Notes: generated from the letters alone by a model not told the origin. Numbered from the stretch's first letter, positions 1 through 8,773 are shown. The stretch is 64,000 nucleotides of DNA from Blastochloris viridis (GCA_005768725.1 VAFM01000001.1:959758-1023757), one strand, 5' to 3'. Made by a program: numbers and translations.

Positions 1-1215
1 ACCGATTTTGACGTATTGCCCCCCAATAGCTGCGGCCCGGTGGTGGCGCTTAAACAGCGTGCCATTGCCAGCGGTAAGTCGCACGAGGCCGAGGTCAGCA
101 TCCGTAGCCACGGCCAAGAGACCTGGTACCGCATGCACATCGACCCCGTACTGGACAGTGAAGGCCGCGTTACCAGCCTCAACGGCATCGCCGTGAATAT
201 TTCTGACCGCAAGATGCTGGAAGATGAACAGGTGCGCCTGAGCAGCGAGCTGGCCGCCAACCTGCACTACTATAAGCTGGCGATGGAAAGCTCTCACACC
301 GTGGTGTTCACCATGGATGAGAACCTGCGCTATGCGACGGTGAGCCACGATTTCATCGGGCGTCCGCCGGAGTTCTATATCGGTAAAACCAATGCCGAAT
401 CGCTGCCGCCGGAAACCTATGCCGCCCTCAAGCCCCTTAAAACCAAGGCTCTGGAAAGCGGTAACATGATGCGCGGTGAGATCAAGGCGGTCATCGATGG
501 CCAGACGCGCTGGTACGACCTGAGCATCGCCCCCCTGAAGAACCGTGCCGGTGTGATCGTCGGTCTGACCGGTGCCGTGATCGATATTTCCGAACGTAAG
601 GGCTGGGAACAGCACCTGCGCCTGCTGATGCGCGAGCTGACGCACCGCTCCAAGAACCTGCTGGCCGTGATCCAGGCCATGGCCCGCCAGACAGCCCGCC
701 ATAGCGGTACGGTGGAGGAATTCATCGATCGCTTTGGTGCCCGCCTGCATGCGCTGGCCGGCAGCCACGATCTGCTGGTTCAGGAAAGCTGGCAGCGCGC
801 CAGCATCGGCGAGCTTATCACCTCGCAACTGGGGCACTACAGCGACCTCATCGGTACCCAGATCGTGGTCGACGGCCCGCAGATCTATCTCAACCCGGAT
901 GCCGCCCAGAACCTGGGGATGGCGTTGCACGAAATGGCCACCAATGCGGTCAAGTACGGTGCGCTTTCCACTCCCAAGGGCAAGGTCAGCATCGACTGGG
1001 CCTGGAAAGGCAGCGGCGCCAAGCGTGTGCTGCGCCTCAGCTGGAAAGAAACCGGCGGACCTGCGGTACAGGCACCGCAGCGCCGCGGCTTTGGCAGCCA
1101 GGTGATCGAGCGCAACCTGAACCGTGCGCTAGGAGCGACCGTCAAGCTGGATTACGCCGCCAAGGGCTTCCGTGCCGACATGGAGCTGCCTCCGAACGTG
1201 GCCGTCGATAAGTAA
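1..1215 (+). CDS. PAS-domain HWE-family sensor histidine kinase (N terminus outside window)
   Basis: The frame is open to the left edge, so the true start is not visible. The visible part has the tail of one PAS/PAC module (ending near ISDRK), a second PAS/PAC module (about residues 85-200, ending ISERKGWE), then the kinase core. The H-box reads LTHRSKNLLAVIQAMARQ, the N-box HEMATNAVKYGALS, and WKETGGPAV supplies the Trp and Glu that name the HWE family; GFGSQVIER is the late glycine-rich ATP-lid segment. HWE kinases autophosphorylate on His and usually signal to general-stress or light responses in alphaproteobacteria. No response regulator is visible on this side. No transmembrane segment is seen in the visible part, so it is probably a cytosolic sensor. 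Confidence 0.9.
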   Translation, partial: TDFDVLPPNSCGPVVALKQRAIASGKSHEAEVSIRSHGQETWYRMHIDPVLDSEGRVTSLNGIAVNISDRKMLEDEQVRLSSELAANLHYYKLAMESSHTVVFTMDENLRYATVSHDFIGRPPEFYIGKTNAESLPPETYAALKPLKTKALESGNMMRGEIKAVIDGQTRWYDLSIAPLKNRAGVIVGLTGAVIDISERKGWEQHLRLLMRELTHRSKNLLAVIQAMARQTARHSGTVEEFIDRFGARLHALAGSHDLLVQESWQRASIGELITSQLGHYSDLIGTQIVVDGPQIYLNPDAAQNLGMALHEMATNAVKYGALSTPKGKVSIDWAWKGSGAKRVLRLSWKETGGPAVQAPQRRGFGSQVIERNLNRALGATVKLDYAAKGFRADMELPPNVAVDK

Positions 1216-1278
1216 CGAAGGGAACCGTTCCGCTTTGATGGCGTTACCCGTGCGTAACCCAAGGAAAGGAATCACCCC

Positions 1279-1467
1279 ATGTTAAGCGGTATTATCGGAC
1301 TCATCATCCTCGTACTTGATATCTACGCTATCGTTCAGGTGCTGGGCTCGACCACCACACCTCTCAAGAAAATCCTGTGGTCGCTGTTCATTCTGGTCGC
1401 CCCGGTCCTGGGTCTGCTGGTCTGGTATCTGGCCGGTCCGCGCAGCACCGCGCCGGTGGCGATGTAA
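1279..1467 (+). CDS. Small membrane protein with phospholipase D-nuclease N-terminal (PLDc_N-like) domain
   Basis: A 62-aa protein with two predicted membrane helices (about residues 3-22 and 33-53) separated by a short TPLKKILW segment. The pattern of two helices with a W-x-L-x-I-L-V-x-P-x-x-G second helix matches the PLDc_N family of short membrane proteins, whose function is unknown. A purine-rich AAGGAAAGG lies 8-10 bases upstream of the ATG. It stands alone, 64 bp after the kinase, and is followed by a strong terminator. Confidence 0.75.
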   Translation: MLSGIIGLIILVLDIYAIVQVLGSTTTPLKKILWSLFILVAPVLGLLVWYLAGPRSTAPVAM

Positions 1468-1480
1468 TCCATTACCACGC

Positions 1481-1506
1481 AAAACGCCCCCGAACGGGGG
1501 CGTTTT
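1481..1506. terminator. Rho-independent terminator, usable on both strands
   Basis: AAAACGCCCCC and its exact inverse flank a GAA loop, with A and T runs on both sides. It separates the plus-strand PLDc_N gene from the minus-strand 41-aa gene. Confidence 0.9.
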
Positions 1507-1526
1507 AGTCTGCATTTCATTCCCAA

Positions 1527-1652
1527 TTACTTGGTGGAGTTTTCGATCTTGTCGGAGGTGTTGGCCATATCCTGACCCAGACCGGAGAAGGTGTTACCGC
1601 CACCGACGATCGCCACACCGGCCACGATGACTACAATTACGAGGAGAACCAT
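1527..1652 (-). CDS. Entericidin-like 41-aa membrane peptide
   Basis: The minus strand encodes ATG to TAA with no interruption: a hydrophobic segment of Val/Ile (residues 2-16) followed by GGGNTFSGLGQDMANTSDK. Entericidin A/B peptides have a signal helix, a lipobox cysteine in GCNT, and then the same S-G-x-G-Q-D ... I-E-x-S core, so the resemblance is specific. Here the lipidated Cys is replaced by Gly (GGGNT), so it would not be a lipoprotein and may stay as a membrane-anchored peptide. An AGAAAG sequence lies about 9 bases upstream of the ATG. It converges on the gene at 1279. Confidence 0.7.
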   Translation of the reverse strand: MVLLVIVVIVAGVAIVGGGNTFSGLGQDMANTSDKIENSTK

Positions 1653-1813
1653 AGGACTGCACTTTCTGTTGATTGGTTTGCAGGACAATGCCGTTCCGAC
1701 CCGTTTGTTCCCAACCTTACCGGCCCCTCACGAAAGAGTATGTGAAAAGGGAACCGGAGCGGAGGTTGATGCGTTGAGGGAGTGGGCCTTATTAACAAAA
1801 GGGAGATCACATC

Positions 1814-2056
1814 ATGAAATACCTAGCCCTTACGACTTTGGTTGCCACTGCCGCCCTGCTCGGCGCGTGTGGTGAAACCCGCAGCGACCGCGCCCTGAGC
1901 GGTGCCGGTATCGGTGCTGCCACCGGTATGGCTGCCGGCGCCCTGACCGGCGGTAGCGGTGTTACCGGTGCCGTGCTCGGTGGTGCCGCCGGTGCCGCCG
2001 CCGGTGGTCTGACCGACAAGAAGGACGTCGACCTCGGTAAGCCGTGGTGGCGCTAA
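1814..2056 (+). CDS. Glycine-zipper lipoprotein
   Basis: 80 aa with a lipoprotein signal (hydrophobic residues 5-16, lipobox LLGAC, Cys at about residue 19) and then a glycine-zipper stretch of repeated G-x-G/A-A motifs (about residues 30-66) typical of YMGG/17-kDa-antigen-like outer-membrane lipoproteins. It ends in a short charged tail, DKKDVDLGKPWWR. AAAAGGGAGAT gives a good ribosome site. Likely anchored in the outer membrane; precise role unknown. Confidence 0.8.
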   Translation: MKYLALTTLVATAALLGACGETRSDRALSGAGIGAATGMAAGALTGGSGVTGAVLGGAAGAAAGGLTDKKDVDLGKPWWR

Positions 2057-2077
2057 GCCTTGGCGGACAGCCAACAT

Positions 2078-2105
2078 AAAAGGGGACCCCATCGGGGTCC
2101 CCTTT
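2078..2105. terminator. Rho-independent terminator, bidirectional
   Basis: AAAAGGGGACCCC and its inverse around an ATC loop, followed by CTTTG. It separates the lipoprotein gene from the convergent gene at 2171. Confidence 0.85.
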
Positions 2106-2170
2106 GCATTCGGAGGCGTTTTTACGAACCTCCCGATCCGGTAAAAGGTGTTTCTGTGTGTCCTTACTCG

Positions 2171-2440
2171 TTAGGCATGGCAGGTAACCTTTCCTTCCTT
2201 TTCGTGCAGCGCCAGAATCGGCGTGCTGCCATTAAAGAGACGGCTATTGAGGAAATTGGCGATCTCACGTGCTTCGGCATACGAAGCATACGGTTGCAAA
2301 CGCAGGGTGATAGCCCCTTCCGAGCGGATATCGTCCGCACGGTTGTACCAGGGGTCCACCACTTTAATCCAAGGCGTGCCGTCTTCGCGCATTTCAATCG
2401 TGAAGCCGAAACCCAGTTGATCCCATCCAATACTCGTCAT
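2171..2440 (-). CDS. Hypothetical protein
   Basis: 89 aa, soluble, mixed charge, no signal peptide. I do not recognise a family. The start was chosen because AAAGGACA lies 7 bases before this ATG; another frame covering almost the same bases (2164-2430) has no comparable site. Residues about 40-75 (RLQPYASYAEAREIANFLN) look like a small alpha/beta domain. It is monocistronic, and its upstream region holds the repeated TGTCA/TGACA elements noted separately. Confidence 0.7.
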   Translation of the reverse strand: MTSIGWDQLGFGFTIEMREDGTPWIKVVDPWYNRADDIRSEGAITLRLQPYASYAEAREIANFLNSRLFNGSTPILALHEKEGKVTCHA

Positions 2441-2727
2441 GTCCGTTGTCCTTTCCCTTTGATAGCGGATGCCTATGTTGTGGGGCGGACTCGCCCCAAC
2501 TTAAAGGGGGTAGATGCTGTTTTTTCAGAAAAGATGCACTGCTAATCGTGTGTCTGTCAGATCTGCGAGACAGAATGTGCGTCAACCTTACAAAATGCGT
2601 CAAGTCTGTCATATCTGACAGACACCTCACCCCCTCCTCTTTCCGGCTGTGCACATACGGTGTGGTTATTTACCGCTTCGTTTCGTTTAAAGCGGCATTT
2701 TGATATTCTTTTTAAGGGGAGAGCTTG
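2441..2727. other. Intergenic region with operator-like inverted repeats
   Basis: No credible gene. It holds the leader of the minus-strand gene at 2171, a small GGGGCG/CGCCCC hairpin at 2481-2498, and two related GTCTGTCA elements. Confidence 0.5.
2552..2623. promoter_or_regulatory. Two related operator-like sites
   Basis: GTCTGTCAGATCTG (2552-2565) recurs as GTCTGTCATATCTGACAGAC (2604-2623), the second being a clean inverted repeat of 8-bp arms around TATC. They are 52 bp apart (about five helical turns). Between them the minus strand carries TTGACG hexamers that could be -35 elements for the 2171-2440 gene. The pattern suggests a dimeric repressor or activator; the protein is unknown. Confidence 0.5.
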
Positions 2728-2756
2728 AAAAAAGACCCTCGCAGGAGGGTCTTTTT
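2728..2756 (-). terminator. Rho-independent terminator of the 2773-3612 pair
   Basis: AAAAAAGACCCTC / GAGGGTCTTTTT hairpin just after the stop of the minus-strand gene at 2773. Confidence 0.85.
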
Positions 2757-2772
2757 CGGGTGGACAGCGTGA

Positions 2773-3225
2773 TCAGGACGGCCGGACCGGGCGGCGGCGC
2801 GGTGTCGTTGGCTTGCCGACCATGCCGACGGCAGCTGCGGCGGACGCCAGTACCGCCAATGTGGCGACCCGTTTGGGGTGCAGCAGGAATTTCAGCGTCG
2901 GGACAAGTAAAGGTGCCGCAACGGTAACCGCGACCGGCGTCAGGACAGTCATCAGCGAGGCCGTTTCCGGCGACGGGTGTTTTTTGTGCGGGCGGTCCAG
3001 CCAGTAAAACACGCCTGCCGAGGCCAACGCCAACAAAAGAGCCGCCACCAGCGGGCCGAGCAGCAGGCCGAAGGTGAGCTCCAGCACACGCCATGCCACG
3101 ACCATCAGGCAGAGAATAGCGAGTGCCAGCAAGCCATAGGCAAGGGCCCGACGTGCGAGACGCGGGCCCAGTTGCTTGACCTCGGCCGCGGCCAGCGCGG
3201 CGGTGAGAGCGGAGGTCAGGTTCAT
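2773..3225 (-). CDS. Membrane protein of the holin III / YqjE-like type
   Basis: 150 aa: a short amphipathic N terminus (about residues 1-25), two strong membrane helices (about 28-50 and 54-77), a further hydrophobic stretch (about 90-115) and a basic Pro/Arg-rich tail. The layout matches the phage-holin-superfamily-III/YqjE proteins that are encoded beside DUF883 (YqjD) proteins. It starts 12 bp after the stop of the DUF883 gene and its ribosome site overlaps that spacer, so the two are one operon. In enterobacteria the equivalent pair sits in the inner membrane and is induced in stationary phase; that is family knowledge, not shown here. Confidence 0.7.
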   Translation of the reverse strand: MNLTSALTAALAAAEVKQLGPRLARRALAYGLLALAILCLMVVAWRVLELTFGLLLGPLVAALLLALASAGVFYWLDRPHKKHPSPETASLMTVLTPVAVTVAAPLLVPTLKFLLHPKRVATLAVLASAAAAVGMVGKPTTPRRRPVRPS

Positions 3226-3237
3226 ACCCCTGCCCCC

Positions 3238-3612
3238 TTAGCGGCGCAGCAGGAAGCCGACCAGCGCACCGACGCCCACGGCGGCAACCAGGGCTTGCAG
3301 CGGACGTTCACGCACGCCTTCACGGACGTATTCGGCTTGTTCGTGGCCTTTTTCGAGGGCGCTGTCGATACCCAGCTTGTGCATGAAGTCGGTGTCCATC
3401 AGATCTTCGAACTTGCTGTGCAGCTTTTCGTACATCTGCTTTACATTCACCAGACCTTCATCGGCACCGGCGGCGGCCAGAGATTCCAGACGAGTCTTGA
3501 GGGCGTTGAGATCGTCCTTGATATCCTGCACGGATTCGCTGGTGCGGGCGGTTTCCATACGAGTGCGGGCACGGGCGGCCTGTTTACGGACGGGTGTTAC
3601 GGTGCGAGCCAT
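3238..3612 (-). CDS. DUF883 (ElaB/YqjD-like) membrane-anchored protein
   Basis: 124 aa. A basic N terminus, a long coiled-coil region (about residues 25-80), a segment HEQAEYVREGVRERPLQALV and a C-terminal glycine-rich membrane anchor ending in LLRR are the hallmarks of DUF883. The E. coli homologues bind ribosomes at the inner membrane in stationary phase. AAGGAAAG lies 11 bases before the ATG. First gene of a two-gene operon with the holin-like gene. Confidence 0.85.
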   Translation of the reverse strand: MARTVTPVRKQAARARTRMETARTSESVQDIKDDLNALKTRLESLAAAGADEGLVNVKQMYEKLHSKFEDLMDTDFMHKLGIDSALEKGHEQAEYVREGVRERPLQALVAAVGVGALVGFLLRR

Positions 3613-3696
3613 GATGCATAACTTTCCTTAGGGTTTTTACTTCATGGAGGCGAACGCAAACATTCCTGAATTGTTCCGTTGCGCTGGGTTGAAACC

Positions 3697-4434
3697 TCAG
3701 GCTATTTCGGCTTTGGTGCGTACCGTCGGCCATGTCAGCGCCACCAAGATGGCGGCAAACGGAAAAGCAAACCCCAGACCTGCAAAGCTGAAGCCGAAGG
3801 CCCCGACCAGTCCGCCGATAAAGAAACTGGAAATCAGCCCGGCCAGGGCACGGGCTTTGGCGATGTTCGCATCGGGCAGCGGCAGCACACTGGTTTCCTG
3901 GCGTACCAACGGCCAGAGTTTGGCAAATAACCAGCGCCCGACTTCGATGCCAAGGTCGGTGAACATGCCGGTCACGTGGGTGGTGCGGATGGGCGACGGC
4001 GCGATCTTGGTGATGGTCGCATTCTGCAGACCCATAATACCGCACAGCAGCATCATGCCCATGGCGGGATACTGCAGGCTTTGGGGCAGACAGGTTCCAT
4101 AGATACCGAAAGCGGCGATCAGCAGACCTTCTAAAAATAAGGGCAGTGCCCACTGGCGGTGCGGGCGGGTCTGGCGGCTGTAGTTGACCAGCACGGCAGC
4201 GAGGATGGTTCCGGCAAAAAAAGAAACCAAAGCAAGGACTGCAATCCAGGCGATCTCGGCGCGACCGACGGTGACCTCGTCGGCCAGCGTGGAGAGAAAG
4301 CCGGTCATGTGCGAAGTGTAACGGCCAATGGCCAAGGCGCCGCCGGCATTGATGCCACCGGCAATAAAGGCCAGCAGCAGGCCCAGACGGGCATCGGCCA
4401 TGGGGGTGCGGACGTGGTGAGTAAGGTGACGCAT
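3697..4434 (-). CDS. DUF1275 (YoaK-like) membrane protein
   Basis: About 245 aa with six to seven predicted membrane helices. The motif GGINAGGALAIGRYTSHMTGF near residue 30 and the later GLQNATITKI...TTHVTGMFTDLG are the two signature stretches of DUF1275. The frame extends upstream to a TTG at 4482, but that would lie in the terminator of actP, so the ATG at 4434 is preferred; its ribosome site is poor and the ATG at 4401 is a further option. Function of the family is unknown. Confidence 0.8.
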   Translation of the reverse strand: MRHLTHHVRTPMADARLGLLLAFIAGGINAGGALAIGRYTSHMTGFLSTLADEVTVGRAEIAWIAVLALVSFFAGTILAAVLVNYSRQTRPHRQWALPLFLEGLLIAAFGIYGTCLPQSLQYPAMGMMLLCGIMGLQNATITKIAPSPIRTTHVTGMFTDLGIEVGRWLFAKLWPLVRQETSVLPLPDANIAKARALAGLISSFFIGGLVGAFGFSFAGLGFAFPFAAILVALTWPTVRTKAEIA

Positions 4435-4480
4435 GACCCAGTTGTGAAGGCTGCGTTGCGGTTTGTCCAGCACCCCGCCC

Positions 4481-4507
4481 AAAAAGCCCCGACGGGGCGG
4501 GGCTTTT
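4481..4507 (-). terminator. Rho-independent terminator of actP
   Basis: AAAAGCCCCG / CGGGGCTTTT arms with a six-base loop, located directly after the actP stop. Confidence 0.8.
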
Positions 4508-4535
4508 CGGTTGCAGGTTTTCCTCTGCCGCAGGG

Positions 4536-6221
4536 TTAGTGCTTGGAGACGTGCAGCTCTTCCAGCGCACCGATTTCGGCACGTACGGAGAAGTCGTCGA
4601 ATCCGTCCTGCTCGGCCTTACCGCTCGGAGATTTGTCGAGCAGCGAGCCGATGATGGCACCGAGGAAGGCCAGCGGCATGGAGATCAGTGCCGGGTATTC
4701 GTACGGGAACACCGGAGTGGCATAGCCAAGGATGTTCACCCATACAACCGGGCTGAGGATCACCAGACCAACCGCCGTAACCAGACCCAGGGCACCACCC
4801 AGCACCGCACCGGTGGTCGTAAGCTTACGCCACAGGGTAGAGAGCAGGATGATCGGGAAGTTGGTACTTGCGGCGATGGCAAAGGCCAGACCTACCAGGA
4901 AGGCGACGTTCTGTTTCTCGAACGCGATACCCAGACCGATGGCCAGAATACCGAGCACGATGGACGACGCCTTGGAGACGGCCATTTCCTCTTTTTCCGT
5001 TGCCTTACCCTTACGGATGGCGTTGGCGTAGAGGTCGTGACCCACGGCGGTGGCACCGGCCAGCGCCAGACCACTCACCACGGCCAGAATGGTCGCGAAG
5101 GCCACCGCGGCAATGAAGCCGAAGAACAGGCTACCACCGGTGGCATGCGCCAAGTGGACCGCGGCCATGTTCTTACCACCCAACAGACCACCATCGGCCG
5201 CCAGATAGGCCGGGTTGCTGCCAACCAGCAGGATGGCACCAAAACCGATGATGAAGGTGAGGATATAGAAGTAGCCGATAAAGCCGGTAGCCACGAACAC
5301 GGATTTACGCGCCTGCTTGGCATCCTTCACGGTAAAGAAGCGCATAAGGATGTGCGGCAGACCGGCGGTACCAAACATCAGGGCCAGACCGAGCGATACG
5401 GCGGAGAACGGATCCTTCACCAATGTCCCCGGAGCCATGATAGCGGCACCCTTGCTGTGAGCTTCCACCGCGCTGCTGAACAGCTCGGTCGGGCTGAAGT
5501 GCACGTGCATCAGCACCAGGAAGGCCATGACCGAGGCACCGAAGAGCAACAGCACGGCCTTGATGATCTGCACCCATGTGGTGGCGATCATACCGCCGAA
5601 GGTCACGTAGAGCATCATCAACACACCGACGATCACCACGGCATAGGTGTACGGCAGACCGAAGAGGACTTCGATCAGTTGCCCCGCACCGACCATCTGG
5701 GCGATGAGGTACAGCAGCACCGTGGCCAGTGACCCGAAGGCCGCCAGCGTGCGCACCGGGCGTTGCTCCAGGCGGAAGGCGGCCACATCGGCAAAGGTGT
5801 ATTTCCCGAGGTTACGCAGGCGTTCGGCCATCAGGAACATCAGGATCGGCCAGCCGACCAGGAACCCGATGGAGTAGATCAGACCATCGAACCCGCTGGT
5901 AAACACCAGGGCAGAGATACCGAGAAACGACGCGGCCGACATATAGTCGCCCGCAATGGCGAGACCGTTTTGGGTACCTGTGATGGAGTTACCGGCGACG
6001 TAGAAGTCGGACGCCGTGCGGTTACGTTTAGACGCCCAATAGGTGATAGCCAGCGTGGCGCCCACGAAGACGAGGAACATCACGATGGCAGGTATATTCA
6101 GCGGTTGCTGCGCACCGCCGCCGCTAATGGCGTCGGCTAACGCAGGTGTCGCCGTCAGCAAAGCTGCGGCACCCGCTGCAAGTCCGGTAAGATATTTACC
6201 CGACAAGAGATTGGATTTCAT
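4536..6221 (-). CDS. actP: Acetate/cation symporter ActP (SSS family)
   Basis: 561 aa, the usual ActP length. An N-terminal signal-like segment ending ALADA, then about 13 membrane helices. Visible family features include ITYWASKRNRTASDFYVAGN, the GDYMSAASFLGISALVF stretch, and a sodium/solute-symporter signature region near GLPHILMRFFTVKDAKQARKS. ActP takes up acetate and other short carboxylates with Na+ or H+. The upstream neighbour is the DUF485 gene with 35 bp between, the conserved yjcH-actP order; no acs gene is in view. An AGAAAG ribosome site precedes the ATG. Confidence 0.95.
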   Translation of the reverse strand: MKSNLLSGKYLTGLAAGAAALLTATPALADAISGGGAQQPLNIPAIVMFLVFVGATLAITYWASKRNRTASDFYVAGNSITGTQNGLAIAGDYMSAASFLGISALVFTSGFDGLIYSIGFLVGWPILMFLMAERLRNLGKYTFADVAAFRLEQRPVRTLAAFGSLATVLLYLIAQMVGAGQLIEVLFGLPYTYAVVIVGVLMMLYVTFGGMIATTWVQIIKAVLLLFGASVMAFLVLMHVHFSPTELFSSAVEAHSKGAAIMAPGTLVKDPFSAVSLGLALMFGTAGLPHILMRFFTVKDAKQARKSVFVATGFIGYFYILTFIIGFGAILLVGSNPAYLAADGGLLGGKNMAAVHLAHATGGSLFFGFIAAVAFATILAVVSGLALAGATAVGHDLYANAIRKGKATEKEEMAVSKASSIVLGILAIGLGIAFEKQNVAFLVGLAFAIAASTNFPIILLSTLWRKLTTTGAVLGGALGLVTAVGLVILSPVVWVNILGYATPVFPYEYPALISMPLAFLGAIIGSLLDKSPSGKAEQDGFDDFSVRAEIGALEELHVSKH

Positions 6222-6256
6222 TGATTTTGCTTTCTGTTAAACGGAGAAGATCAAGG

Positions 6257-6565
6257 TTATTTGATCTCTTTGCTCAGGGCTTTGCGGGCCTCTTCGGTCA
6301 GCGGGTCGAACACATTGTTCGACAGGCGGACATAGAGACCGGTGAGGCCCATCGCCAGCAGGATCAGCCCGAGACCAATCGGGATTCCGATGGTAATGGG
6401 GCTATCGGCGGCAATCGGCACGCCGAGAAGCGCCGGGTCGAACGCGATAAGCAGGATGAAGGCAAGGTAACTAACCAGCATGACCAGACTTAACGCCACC
6501 GACACCTTGCGCCGACGGTTCACCAACTGCACATAGTGCGGATTGGTGAGAACAGGGTTTGGCAT
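6257..6565 (-). CDS. yjcH: DUF485 membrane protein (YjcH-like)
   Basis: 102 aa with two membrane helices (about residues 22-45 and 55-80). The opening NPHYVQLVNRRRKVSVALS and the G-x-P-I-G-x-G-L second helix are diagnostic of DUF485, which is co-transcribed with actP. AAAGGA lies 7 bases upstream of the ATG. Probably a small partner or assembly factor of the symporter. Confidence 0.9.
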   Translation of the reverse strand: MPNPVLTNPHYVQLVNRRRKVSVALSLVMLVSYLAFILLIAFDPALLGVPIAADSPITIGIPIGLGLILLAMGLTGLYVRLSNNVFDPLTEEARKALSKEIK

Positions 6566-6805
6566 GGTAGGTCCTTTCTGTGTTTGGGTTGCGGTGGCCC
6601 CGTGCCGGCCAAAGTCAGGCCGGTGTCACGACGCGGGAATCCTTCCAGAAAACTTATGCAACCGGATGTTGAATTGCTGGACTTCGCGCTCCAATACCTC
6701 CTGACATCCGTGGGTTTTACCCATATTTCCGCCTGTTTAAGAGCTTGTGCATCGCAAAAGGGGCTCACCGATGCAACCGATGGCGTTGCCCTGCGTTGTG
6801 CTTTC

Positions 6806-8719
6806 ATGACTTTACCTACCCGTATGACCCGTATTCTGATGTATCTGGCTGTAGCCGTGGCATCGCTGGTAGTATTGCTGTTCGGTACGGCGGTCGTACT
6901 AGACCTGACCTCCGGTTACTGGCTGCATAAACCGCTGAGCTGGGTGGCCACCCGCCAGAGTGGTCAGGAGGTGCGGATTGACCGCGCGCAGACGCATCTT
7001 CTCAGCCTGACGCCGGGGATTGAGCTGACCACCGTGAATGCCCGCGGCACGCGCGACGATGTGAAAGAGCCGCTGATCGTGGCCGACGCCATTGGCGCGG
7101 CGGTGCGCCTGAGTGCCTTGCTGCGCGGGCATGTAGTGCTGAGTTACGTGGGACTCGACAAAGCGAATATCCACCTGAGCCGGACAGCGGAAGGCGCCTC
7201 CAACTGGTCCTCCGGCACGCCCAAGGCCGAGGAGCCTGCCACACCGCTGAAACTGCCGGTGATCGAGTATCTGTATGTGCGCGACAGCCGCATTCATGTG
7301 GACGACGCACCCAGTAATCTGCGCTTTGAAGGCCAGTTTGCCACTGAAGAACGTCGCGAACCGACCGGTGGCCAACCGTTTACGCTGGAGGGTAACGGTA
7401 ACCTCAACGGCAAGACCTTCGGGCTGGACCTGAAAGGCGGTGCTGTGAATGAGTTGATTCAGGCACAGGGTTACCCGTTCAATCTTCACTTGAGCCATGG
7501 TGCCACCAAGCTGGCGGCCGAAGGGCGCTTTACTGGCCTGAGTGGCGAACAGCTGGAGGCAAAGGTAACGCTCTCGGGCGCGAATCTGGCCGACCTGTAT
7601 GACGTGACCCGCCTGGCCCTGCCCGAAACCCGCGCCTATAGCTTAAGCGGACAGGTCAGCCGGGATGGTGACCTGTATGTGGTGAAAGGCCTTCAGGGGA
7701 AAGTGGGGGCCAGCGACCTGAACGGCGACGTACGGGTTGATGTGAGCGGAGCCAAGCCCATGCTGACCGCGGATCTGCATTCCCGCAGCCTGAACCCCGA
7801 AGATGCCGGTGTGGTGTTTGGCGGGAGTGAAGCTCTGGATGGTAAAGCCCGTTACCTGCTGCCCGCCACTCCGCTAGCTTTGGAGAAGCTGAAGAGCCTG
7901 GATGCCCGCGTGCGTTACCGTGCCGCTGATCTGCAGGTGGATACCCTGCCGCTCAAGGATGTCAGCCTCTCGATGGTACTGAATAACGGAACGCTGGATA
8001 TGCAGCCGATTGCGATCACCTTGCCGCAGGGCACGTTGACCGGTCGCCTGTTGCTGGATGCTTCGGCCAGCGTGCCGCATATCGCCATGGATATCCGTGT
8101 CAGCCGCGCGCAACTGAACGACTTTGCTACCCAGGCAGGCGTCGCGGATGCAATCTCGGGTACTCTGAGCGGGCGTTTGCAGATGGCAGGGAACGGGACG
8201 TCGTTCCATGAGGCAGCCGGCAATTCCGACGGGCGTCTGGCGCTGACGGTCACCAACGGCAGCATCCGCCAGACCTTTGCCGAACTGGCCGGTGTGAACG
8301 TGCTGAAAGGCCTGGGCCTGCTGTTCACCGGCAGCACCAAACAGATTCCGATCACTTGCGGTGCGGCGGACTTTCCGCTGAAGAACGGTGTGATGACCGC
8401 GCAGACGCTGGTGGTCGGCACCGATGTAGTGCGGGTGGATGGCCGCGGAACGCTTAACCTCGCCGACGAGCGCCTTGACCTGACCCTGCAGGGACGTCCG
8501 TTGCAACCCAGCGCGGTGCGCCTGCTGGCCCCGGTGTATGTGCGCGGCACGCTGCTGGAGCCGGATGTGGGACTTGTGAAAACCCCGCTTATTGTGCAGG
8601 CCGGGGCTGCGGCGGCTCTGGGTGTGGTGCTCACCCCCCTCGCCTCGCTTCTCGCCTTTGTGGATACGGGGATTGCCGACGATGTGAACTGCCAGCAACT
8701 TTTACGCAACCAGCCTTGA
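6806..8719 (+). CDS. AsmA-family protein
   Basis: 637 aa from the ATG at 6806 (MTLPTRMTRILMY); the ATG at 6824 is an alternative. One N-terminal membrane helix (about residues 8-30) is followed by a large beta-rich periplasmic domain with the AsmA pattern: a start segment on lipid-like repeats and a C-terminal block GVNVLKGLGLLF...FPLKNGVMTAQTL, ending with LNLADERLDLTLQGRP and a final hydrophobic stretch. AsmA/TamB-like proteins bridge the envelope and are implicated in phospholipid movement to the outer membrane. It is divergent from the yjcH-actP operon and stands alone. Confidence 0.85.
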   Translation: MTLPTRMTRILMYLAVAVASLVVLLFGTAVVLDLTSGYWLHKPLSWVATRQSGQEVRIDRAQTHLLSLTPGIELTTVNARGTRDDVKEPLIVADAIGAAVRLSALLRGHVVLSYVGLDKANIHLSRTAEGASNWSSGTPKAEEPATPLKLPVIEYLYVRDSRIHVDDAPSNLRFEGQFATEERREPTGGQPFTLEGNGNLNGKTFGLDLKGGAVNELIQAQGYPFNLHLSHGATKLAAEGRFTGLSGEQLEAKVTLSGANLADLYDVTRLALPETRAYSLSGQVSRDGDLYVVKGLQGKVGASDLNGDVRVDVSGAKPMLTADLHSRSLNPEDAGVVFGGSEALDGKARYLLPATPLALEKLKSLDARVRYRAADLQVDTLPLKDVSLSMVLNNGTLDMQPIAITLPQGTLTGRLLLDASASVPHIAMDIRVSRAQLNDFATQAGVADAISGTLSGRLQMAGNGTSFHEAAGNSDGRLALTVTNGSIRQTFAELAGVNVLKGLGLLFTGSTKQIPITCGAADFPLKNGVMTAQTLVVGTDVVRVDGRGTLNLADERLDLTLQGRPLQPSAVRLLAPVYVRGTLLEPDVGLVKTPLIVQAGAAAALGVVLTPLASLLAFVDTGIADDVNCQQLLRNQP

Positions 8720-8773
8720 TTTTTTAAAGCTTTGCCCCCGGTTTACGCCTAGGATTGGCCGCCGTTTTGTGTT

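Noticed and set aside
2441..2703. Plus-strand 85-codon frame at 2446-2703
   Set aside because: No ribosome site, no family pattern, and it covers the operator-like region.
4539..5732. A 397-codon open frame opposite actP
   Set aside because: Low-complexity antisense composition (Gly, His, Gln rich) and complete overlap with actP.
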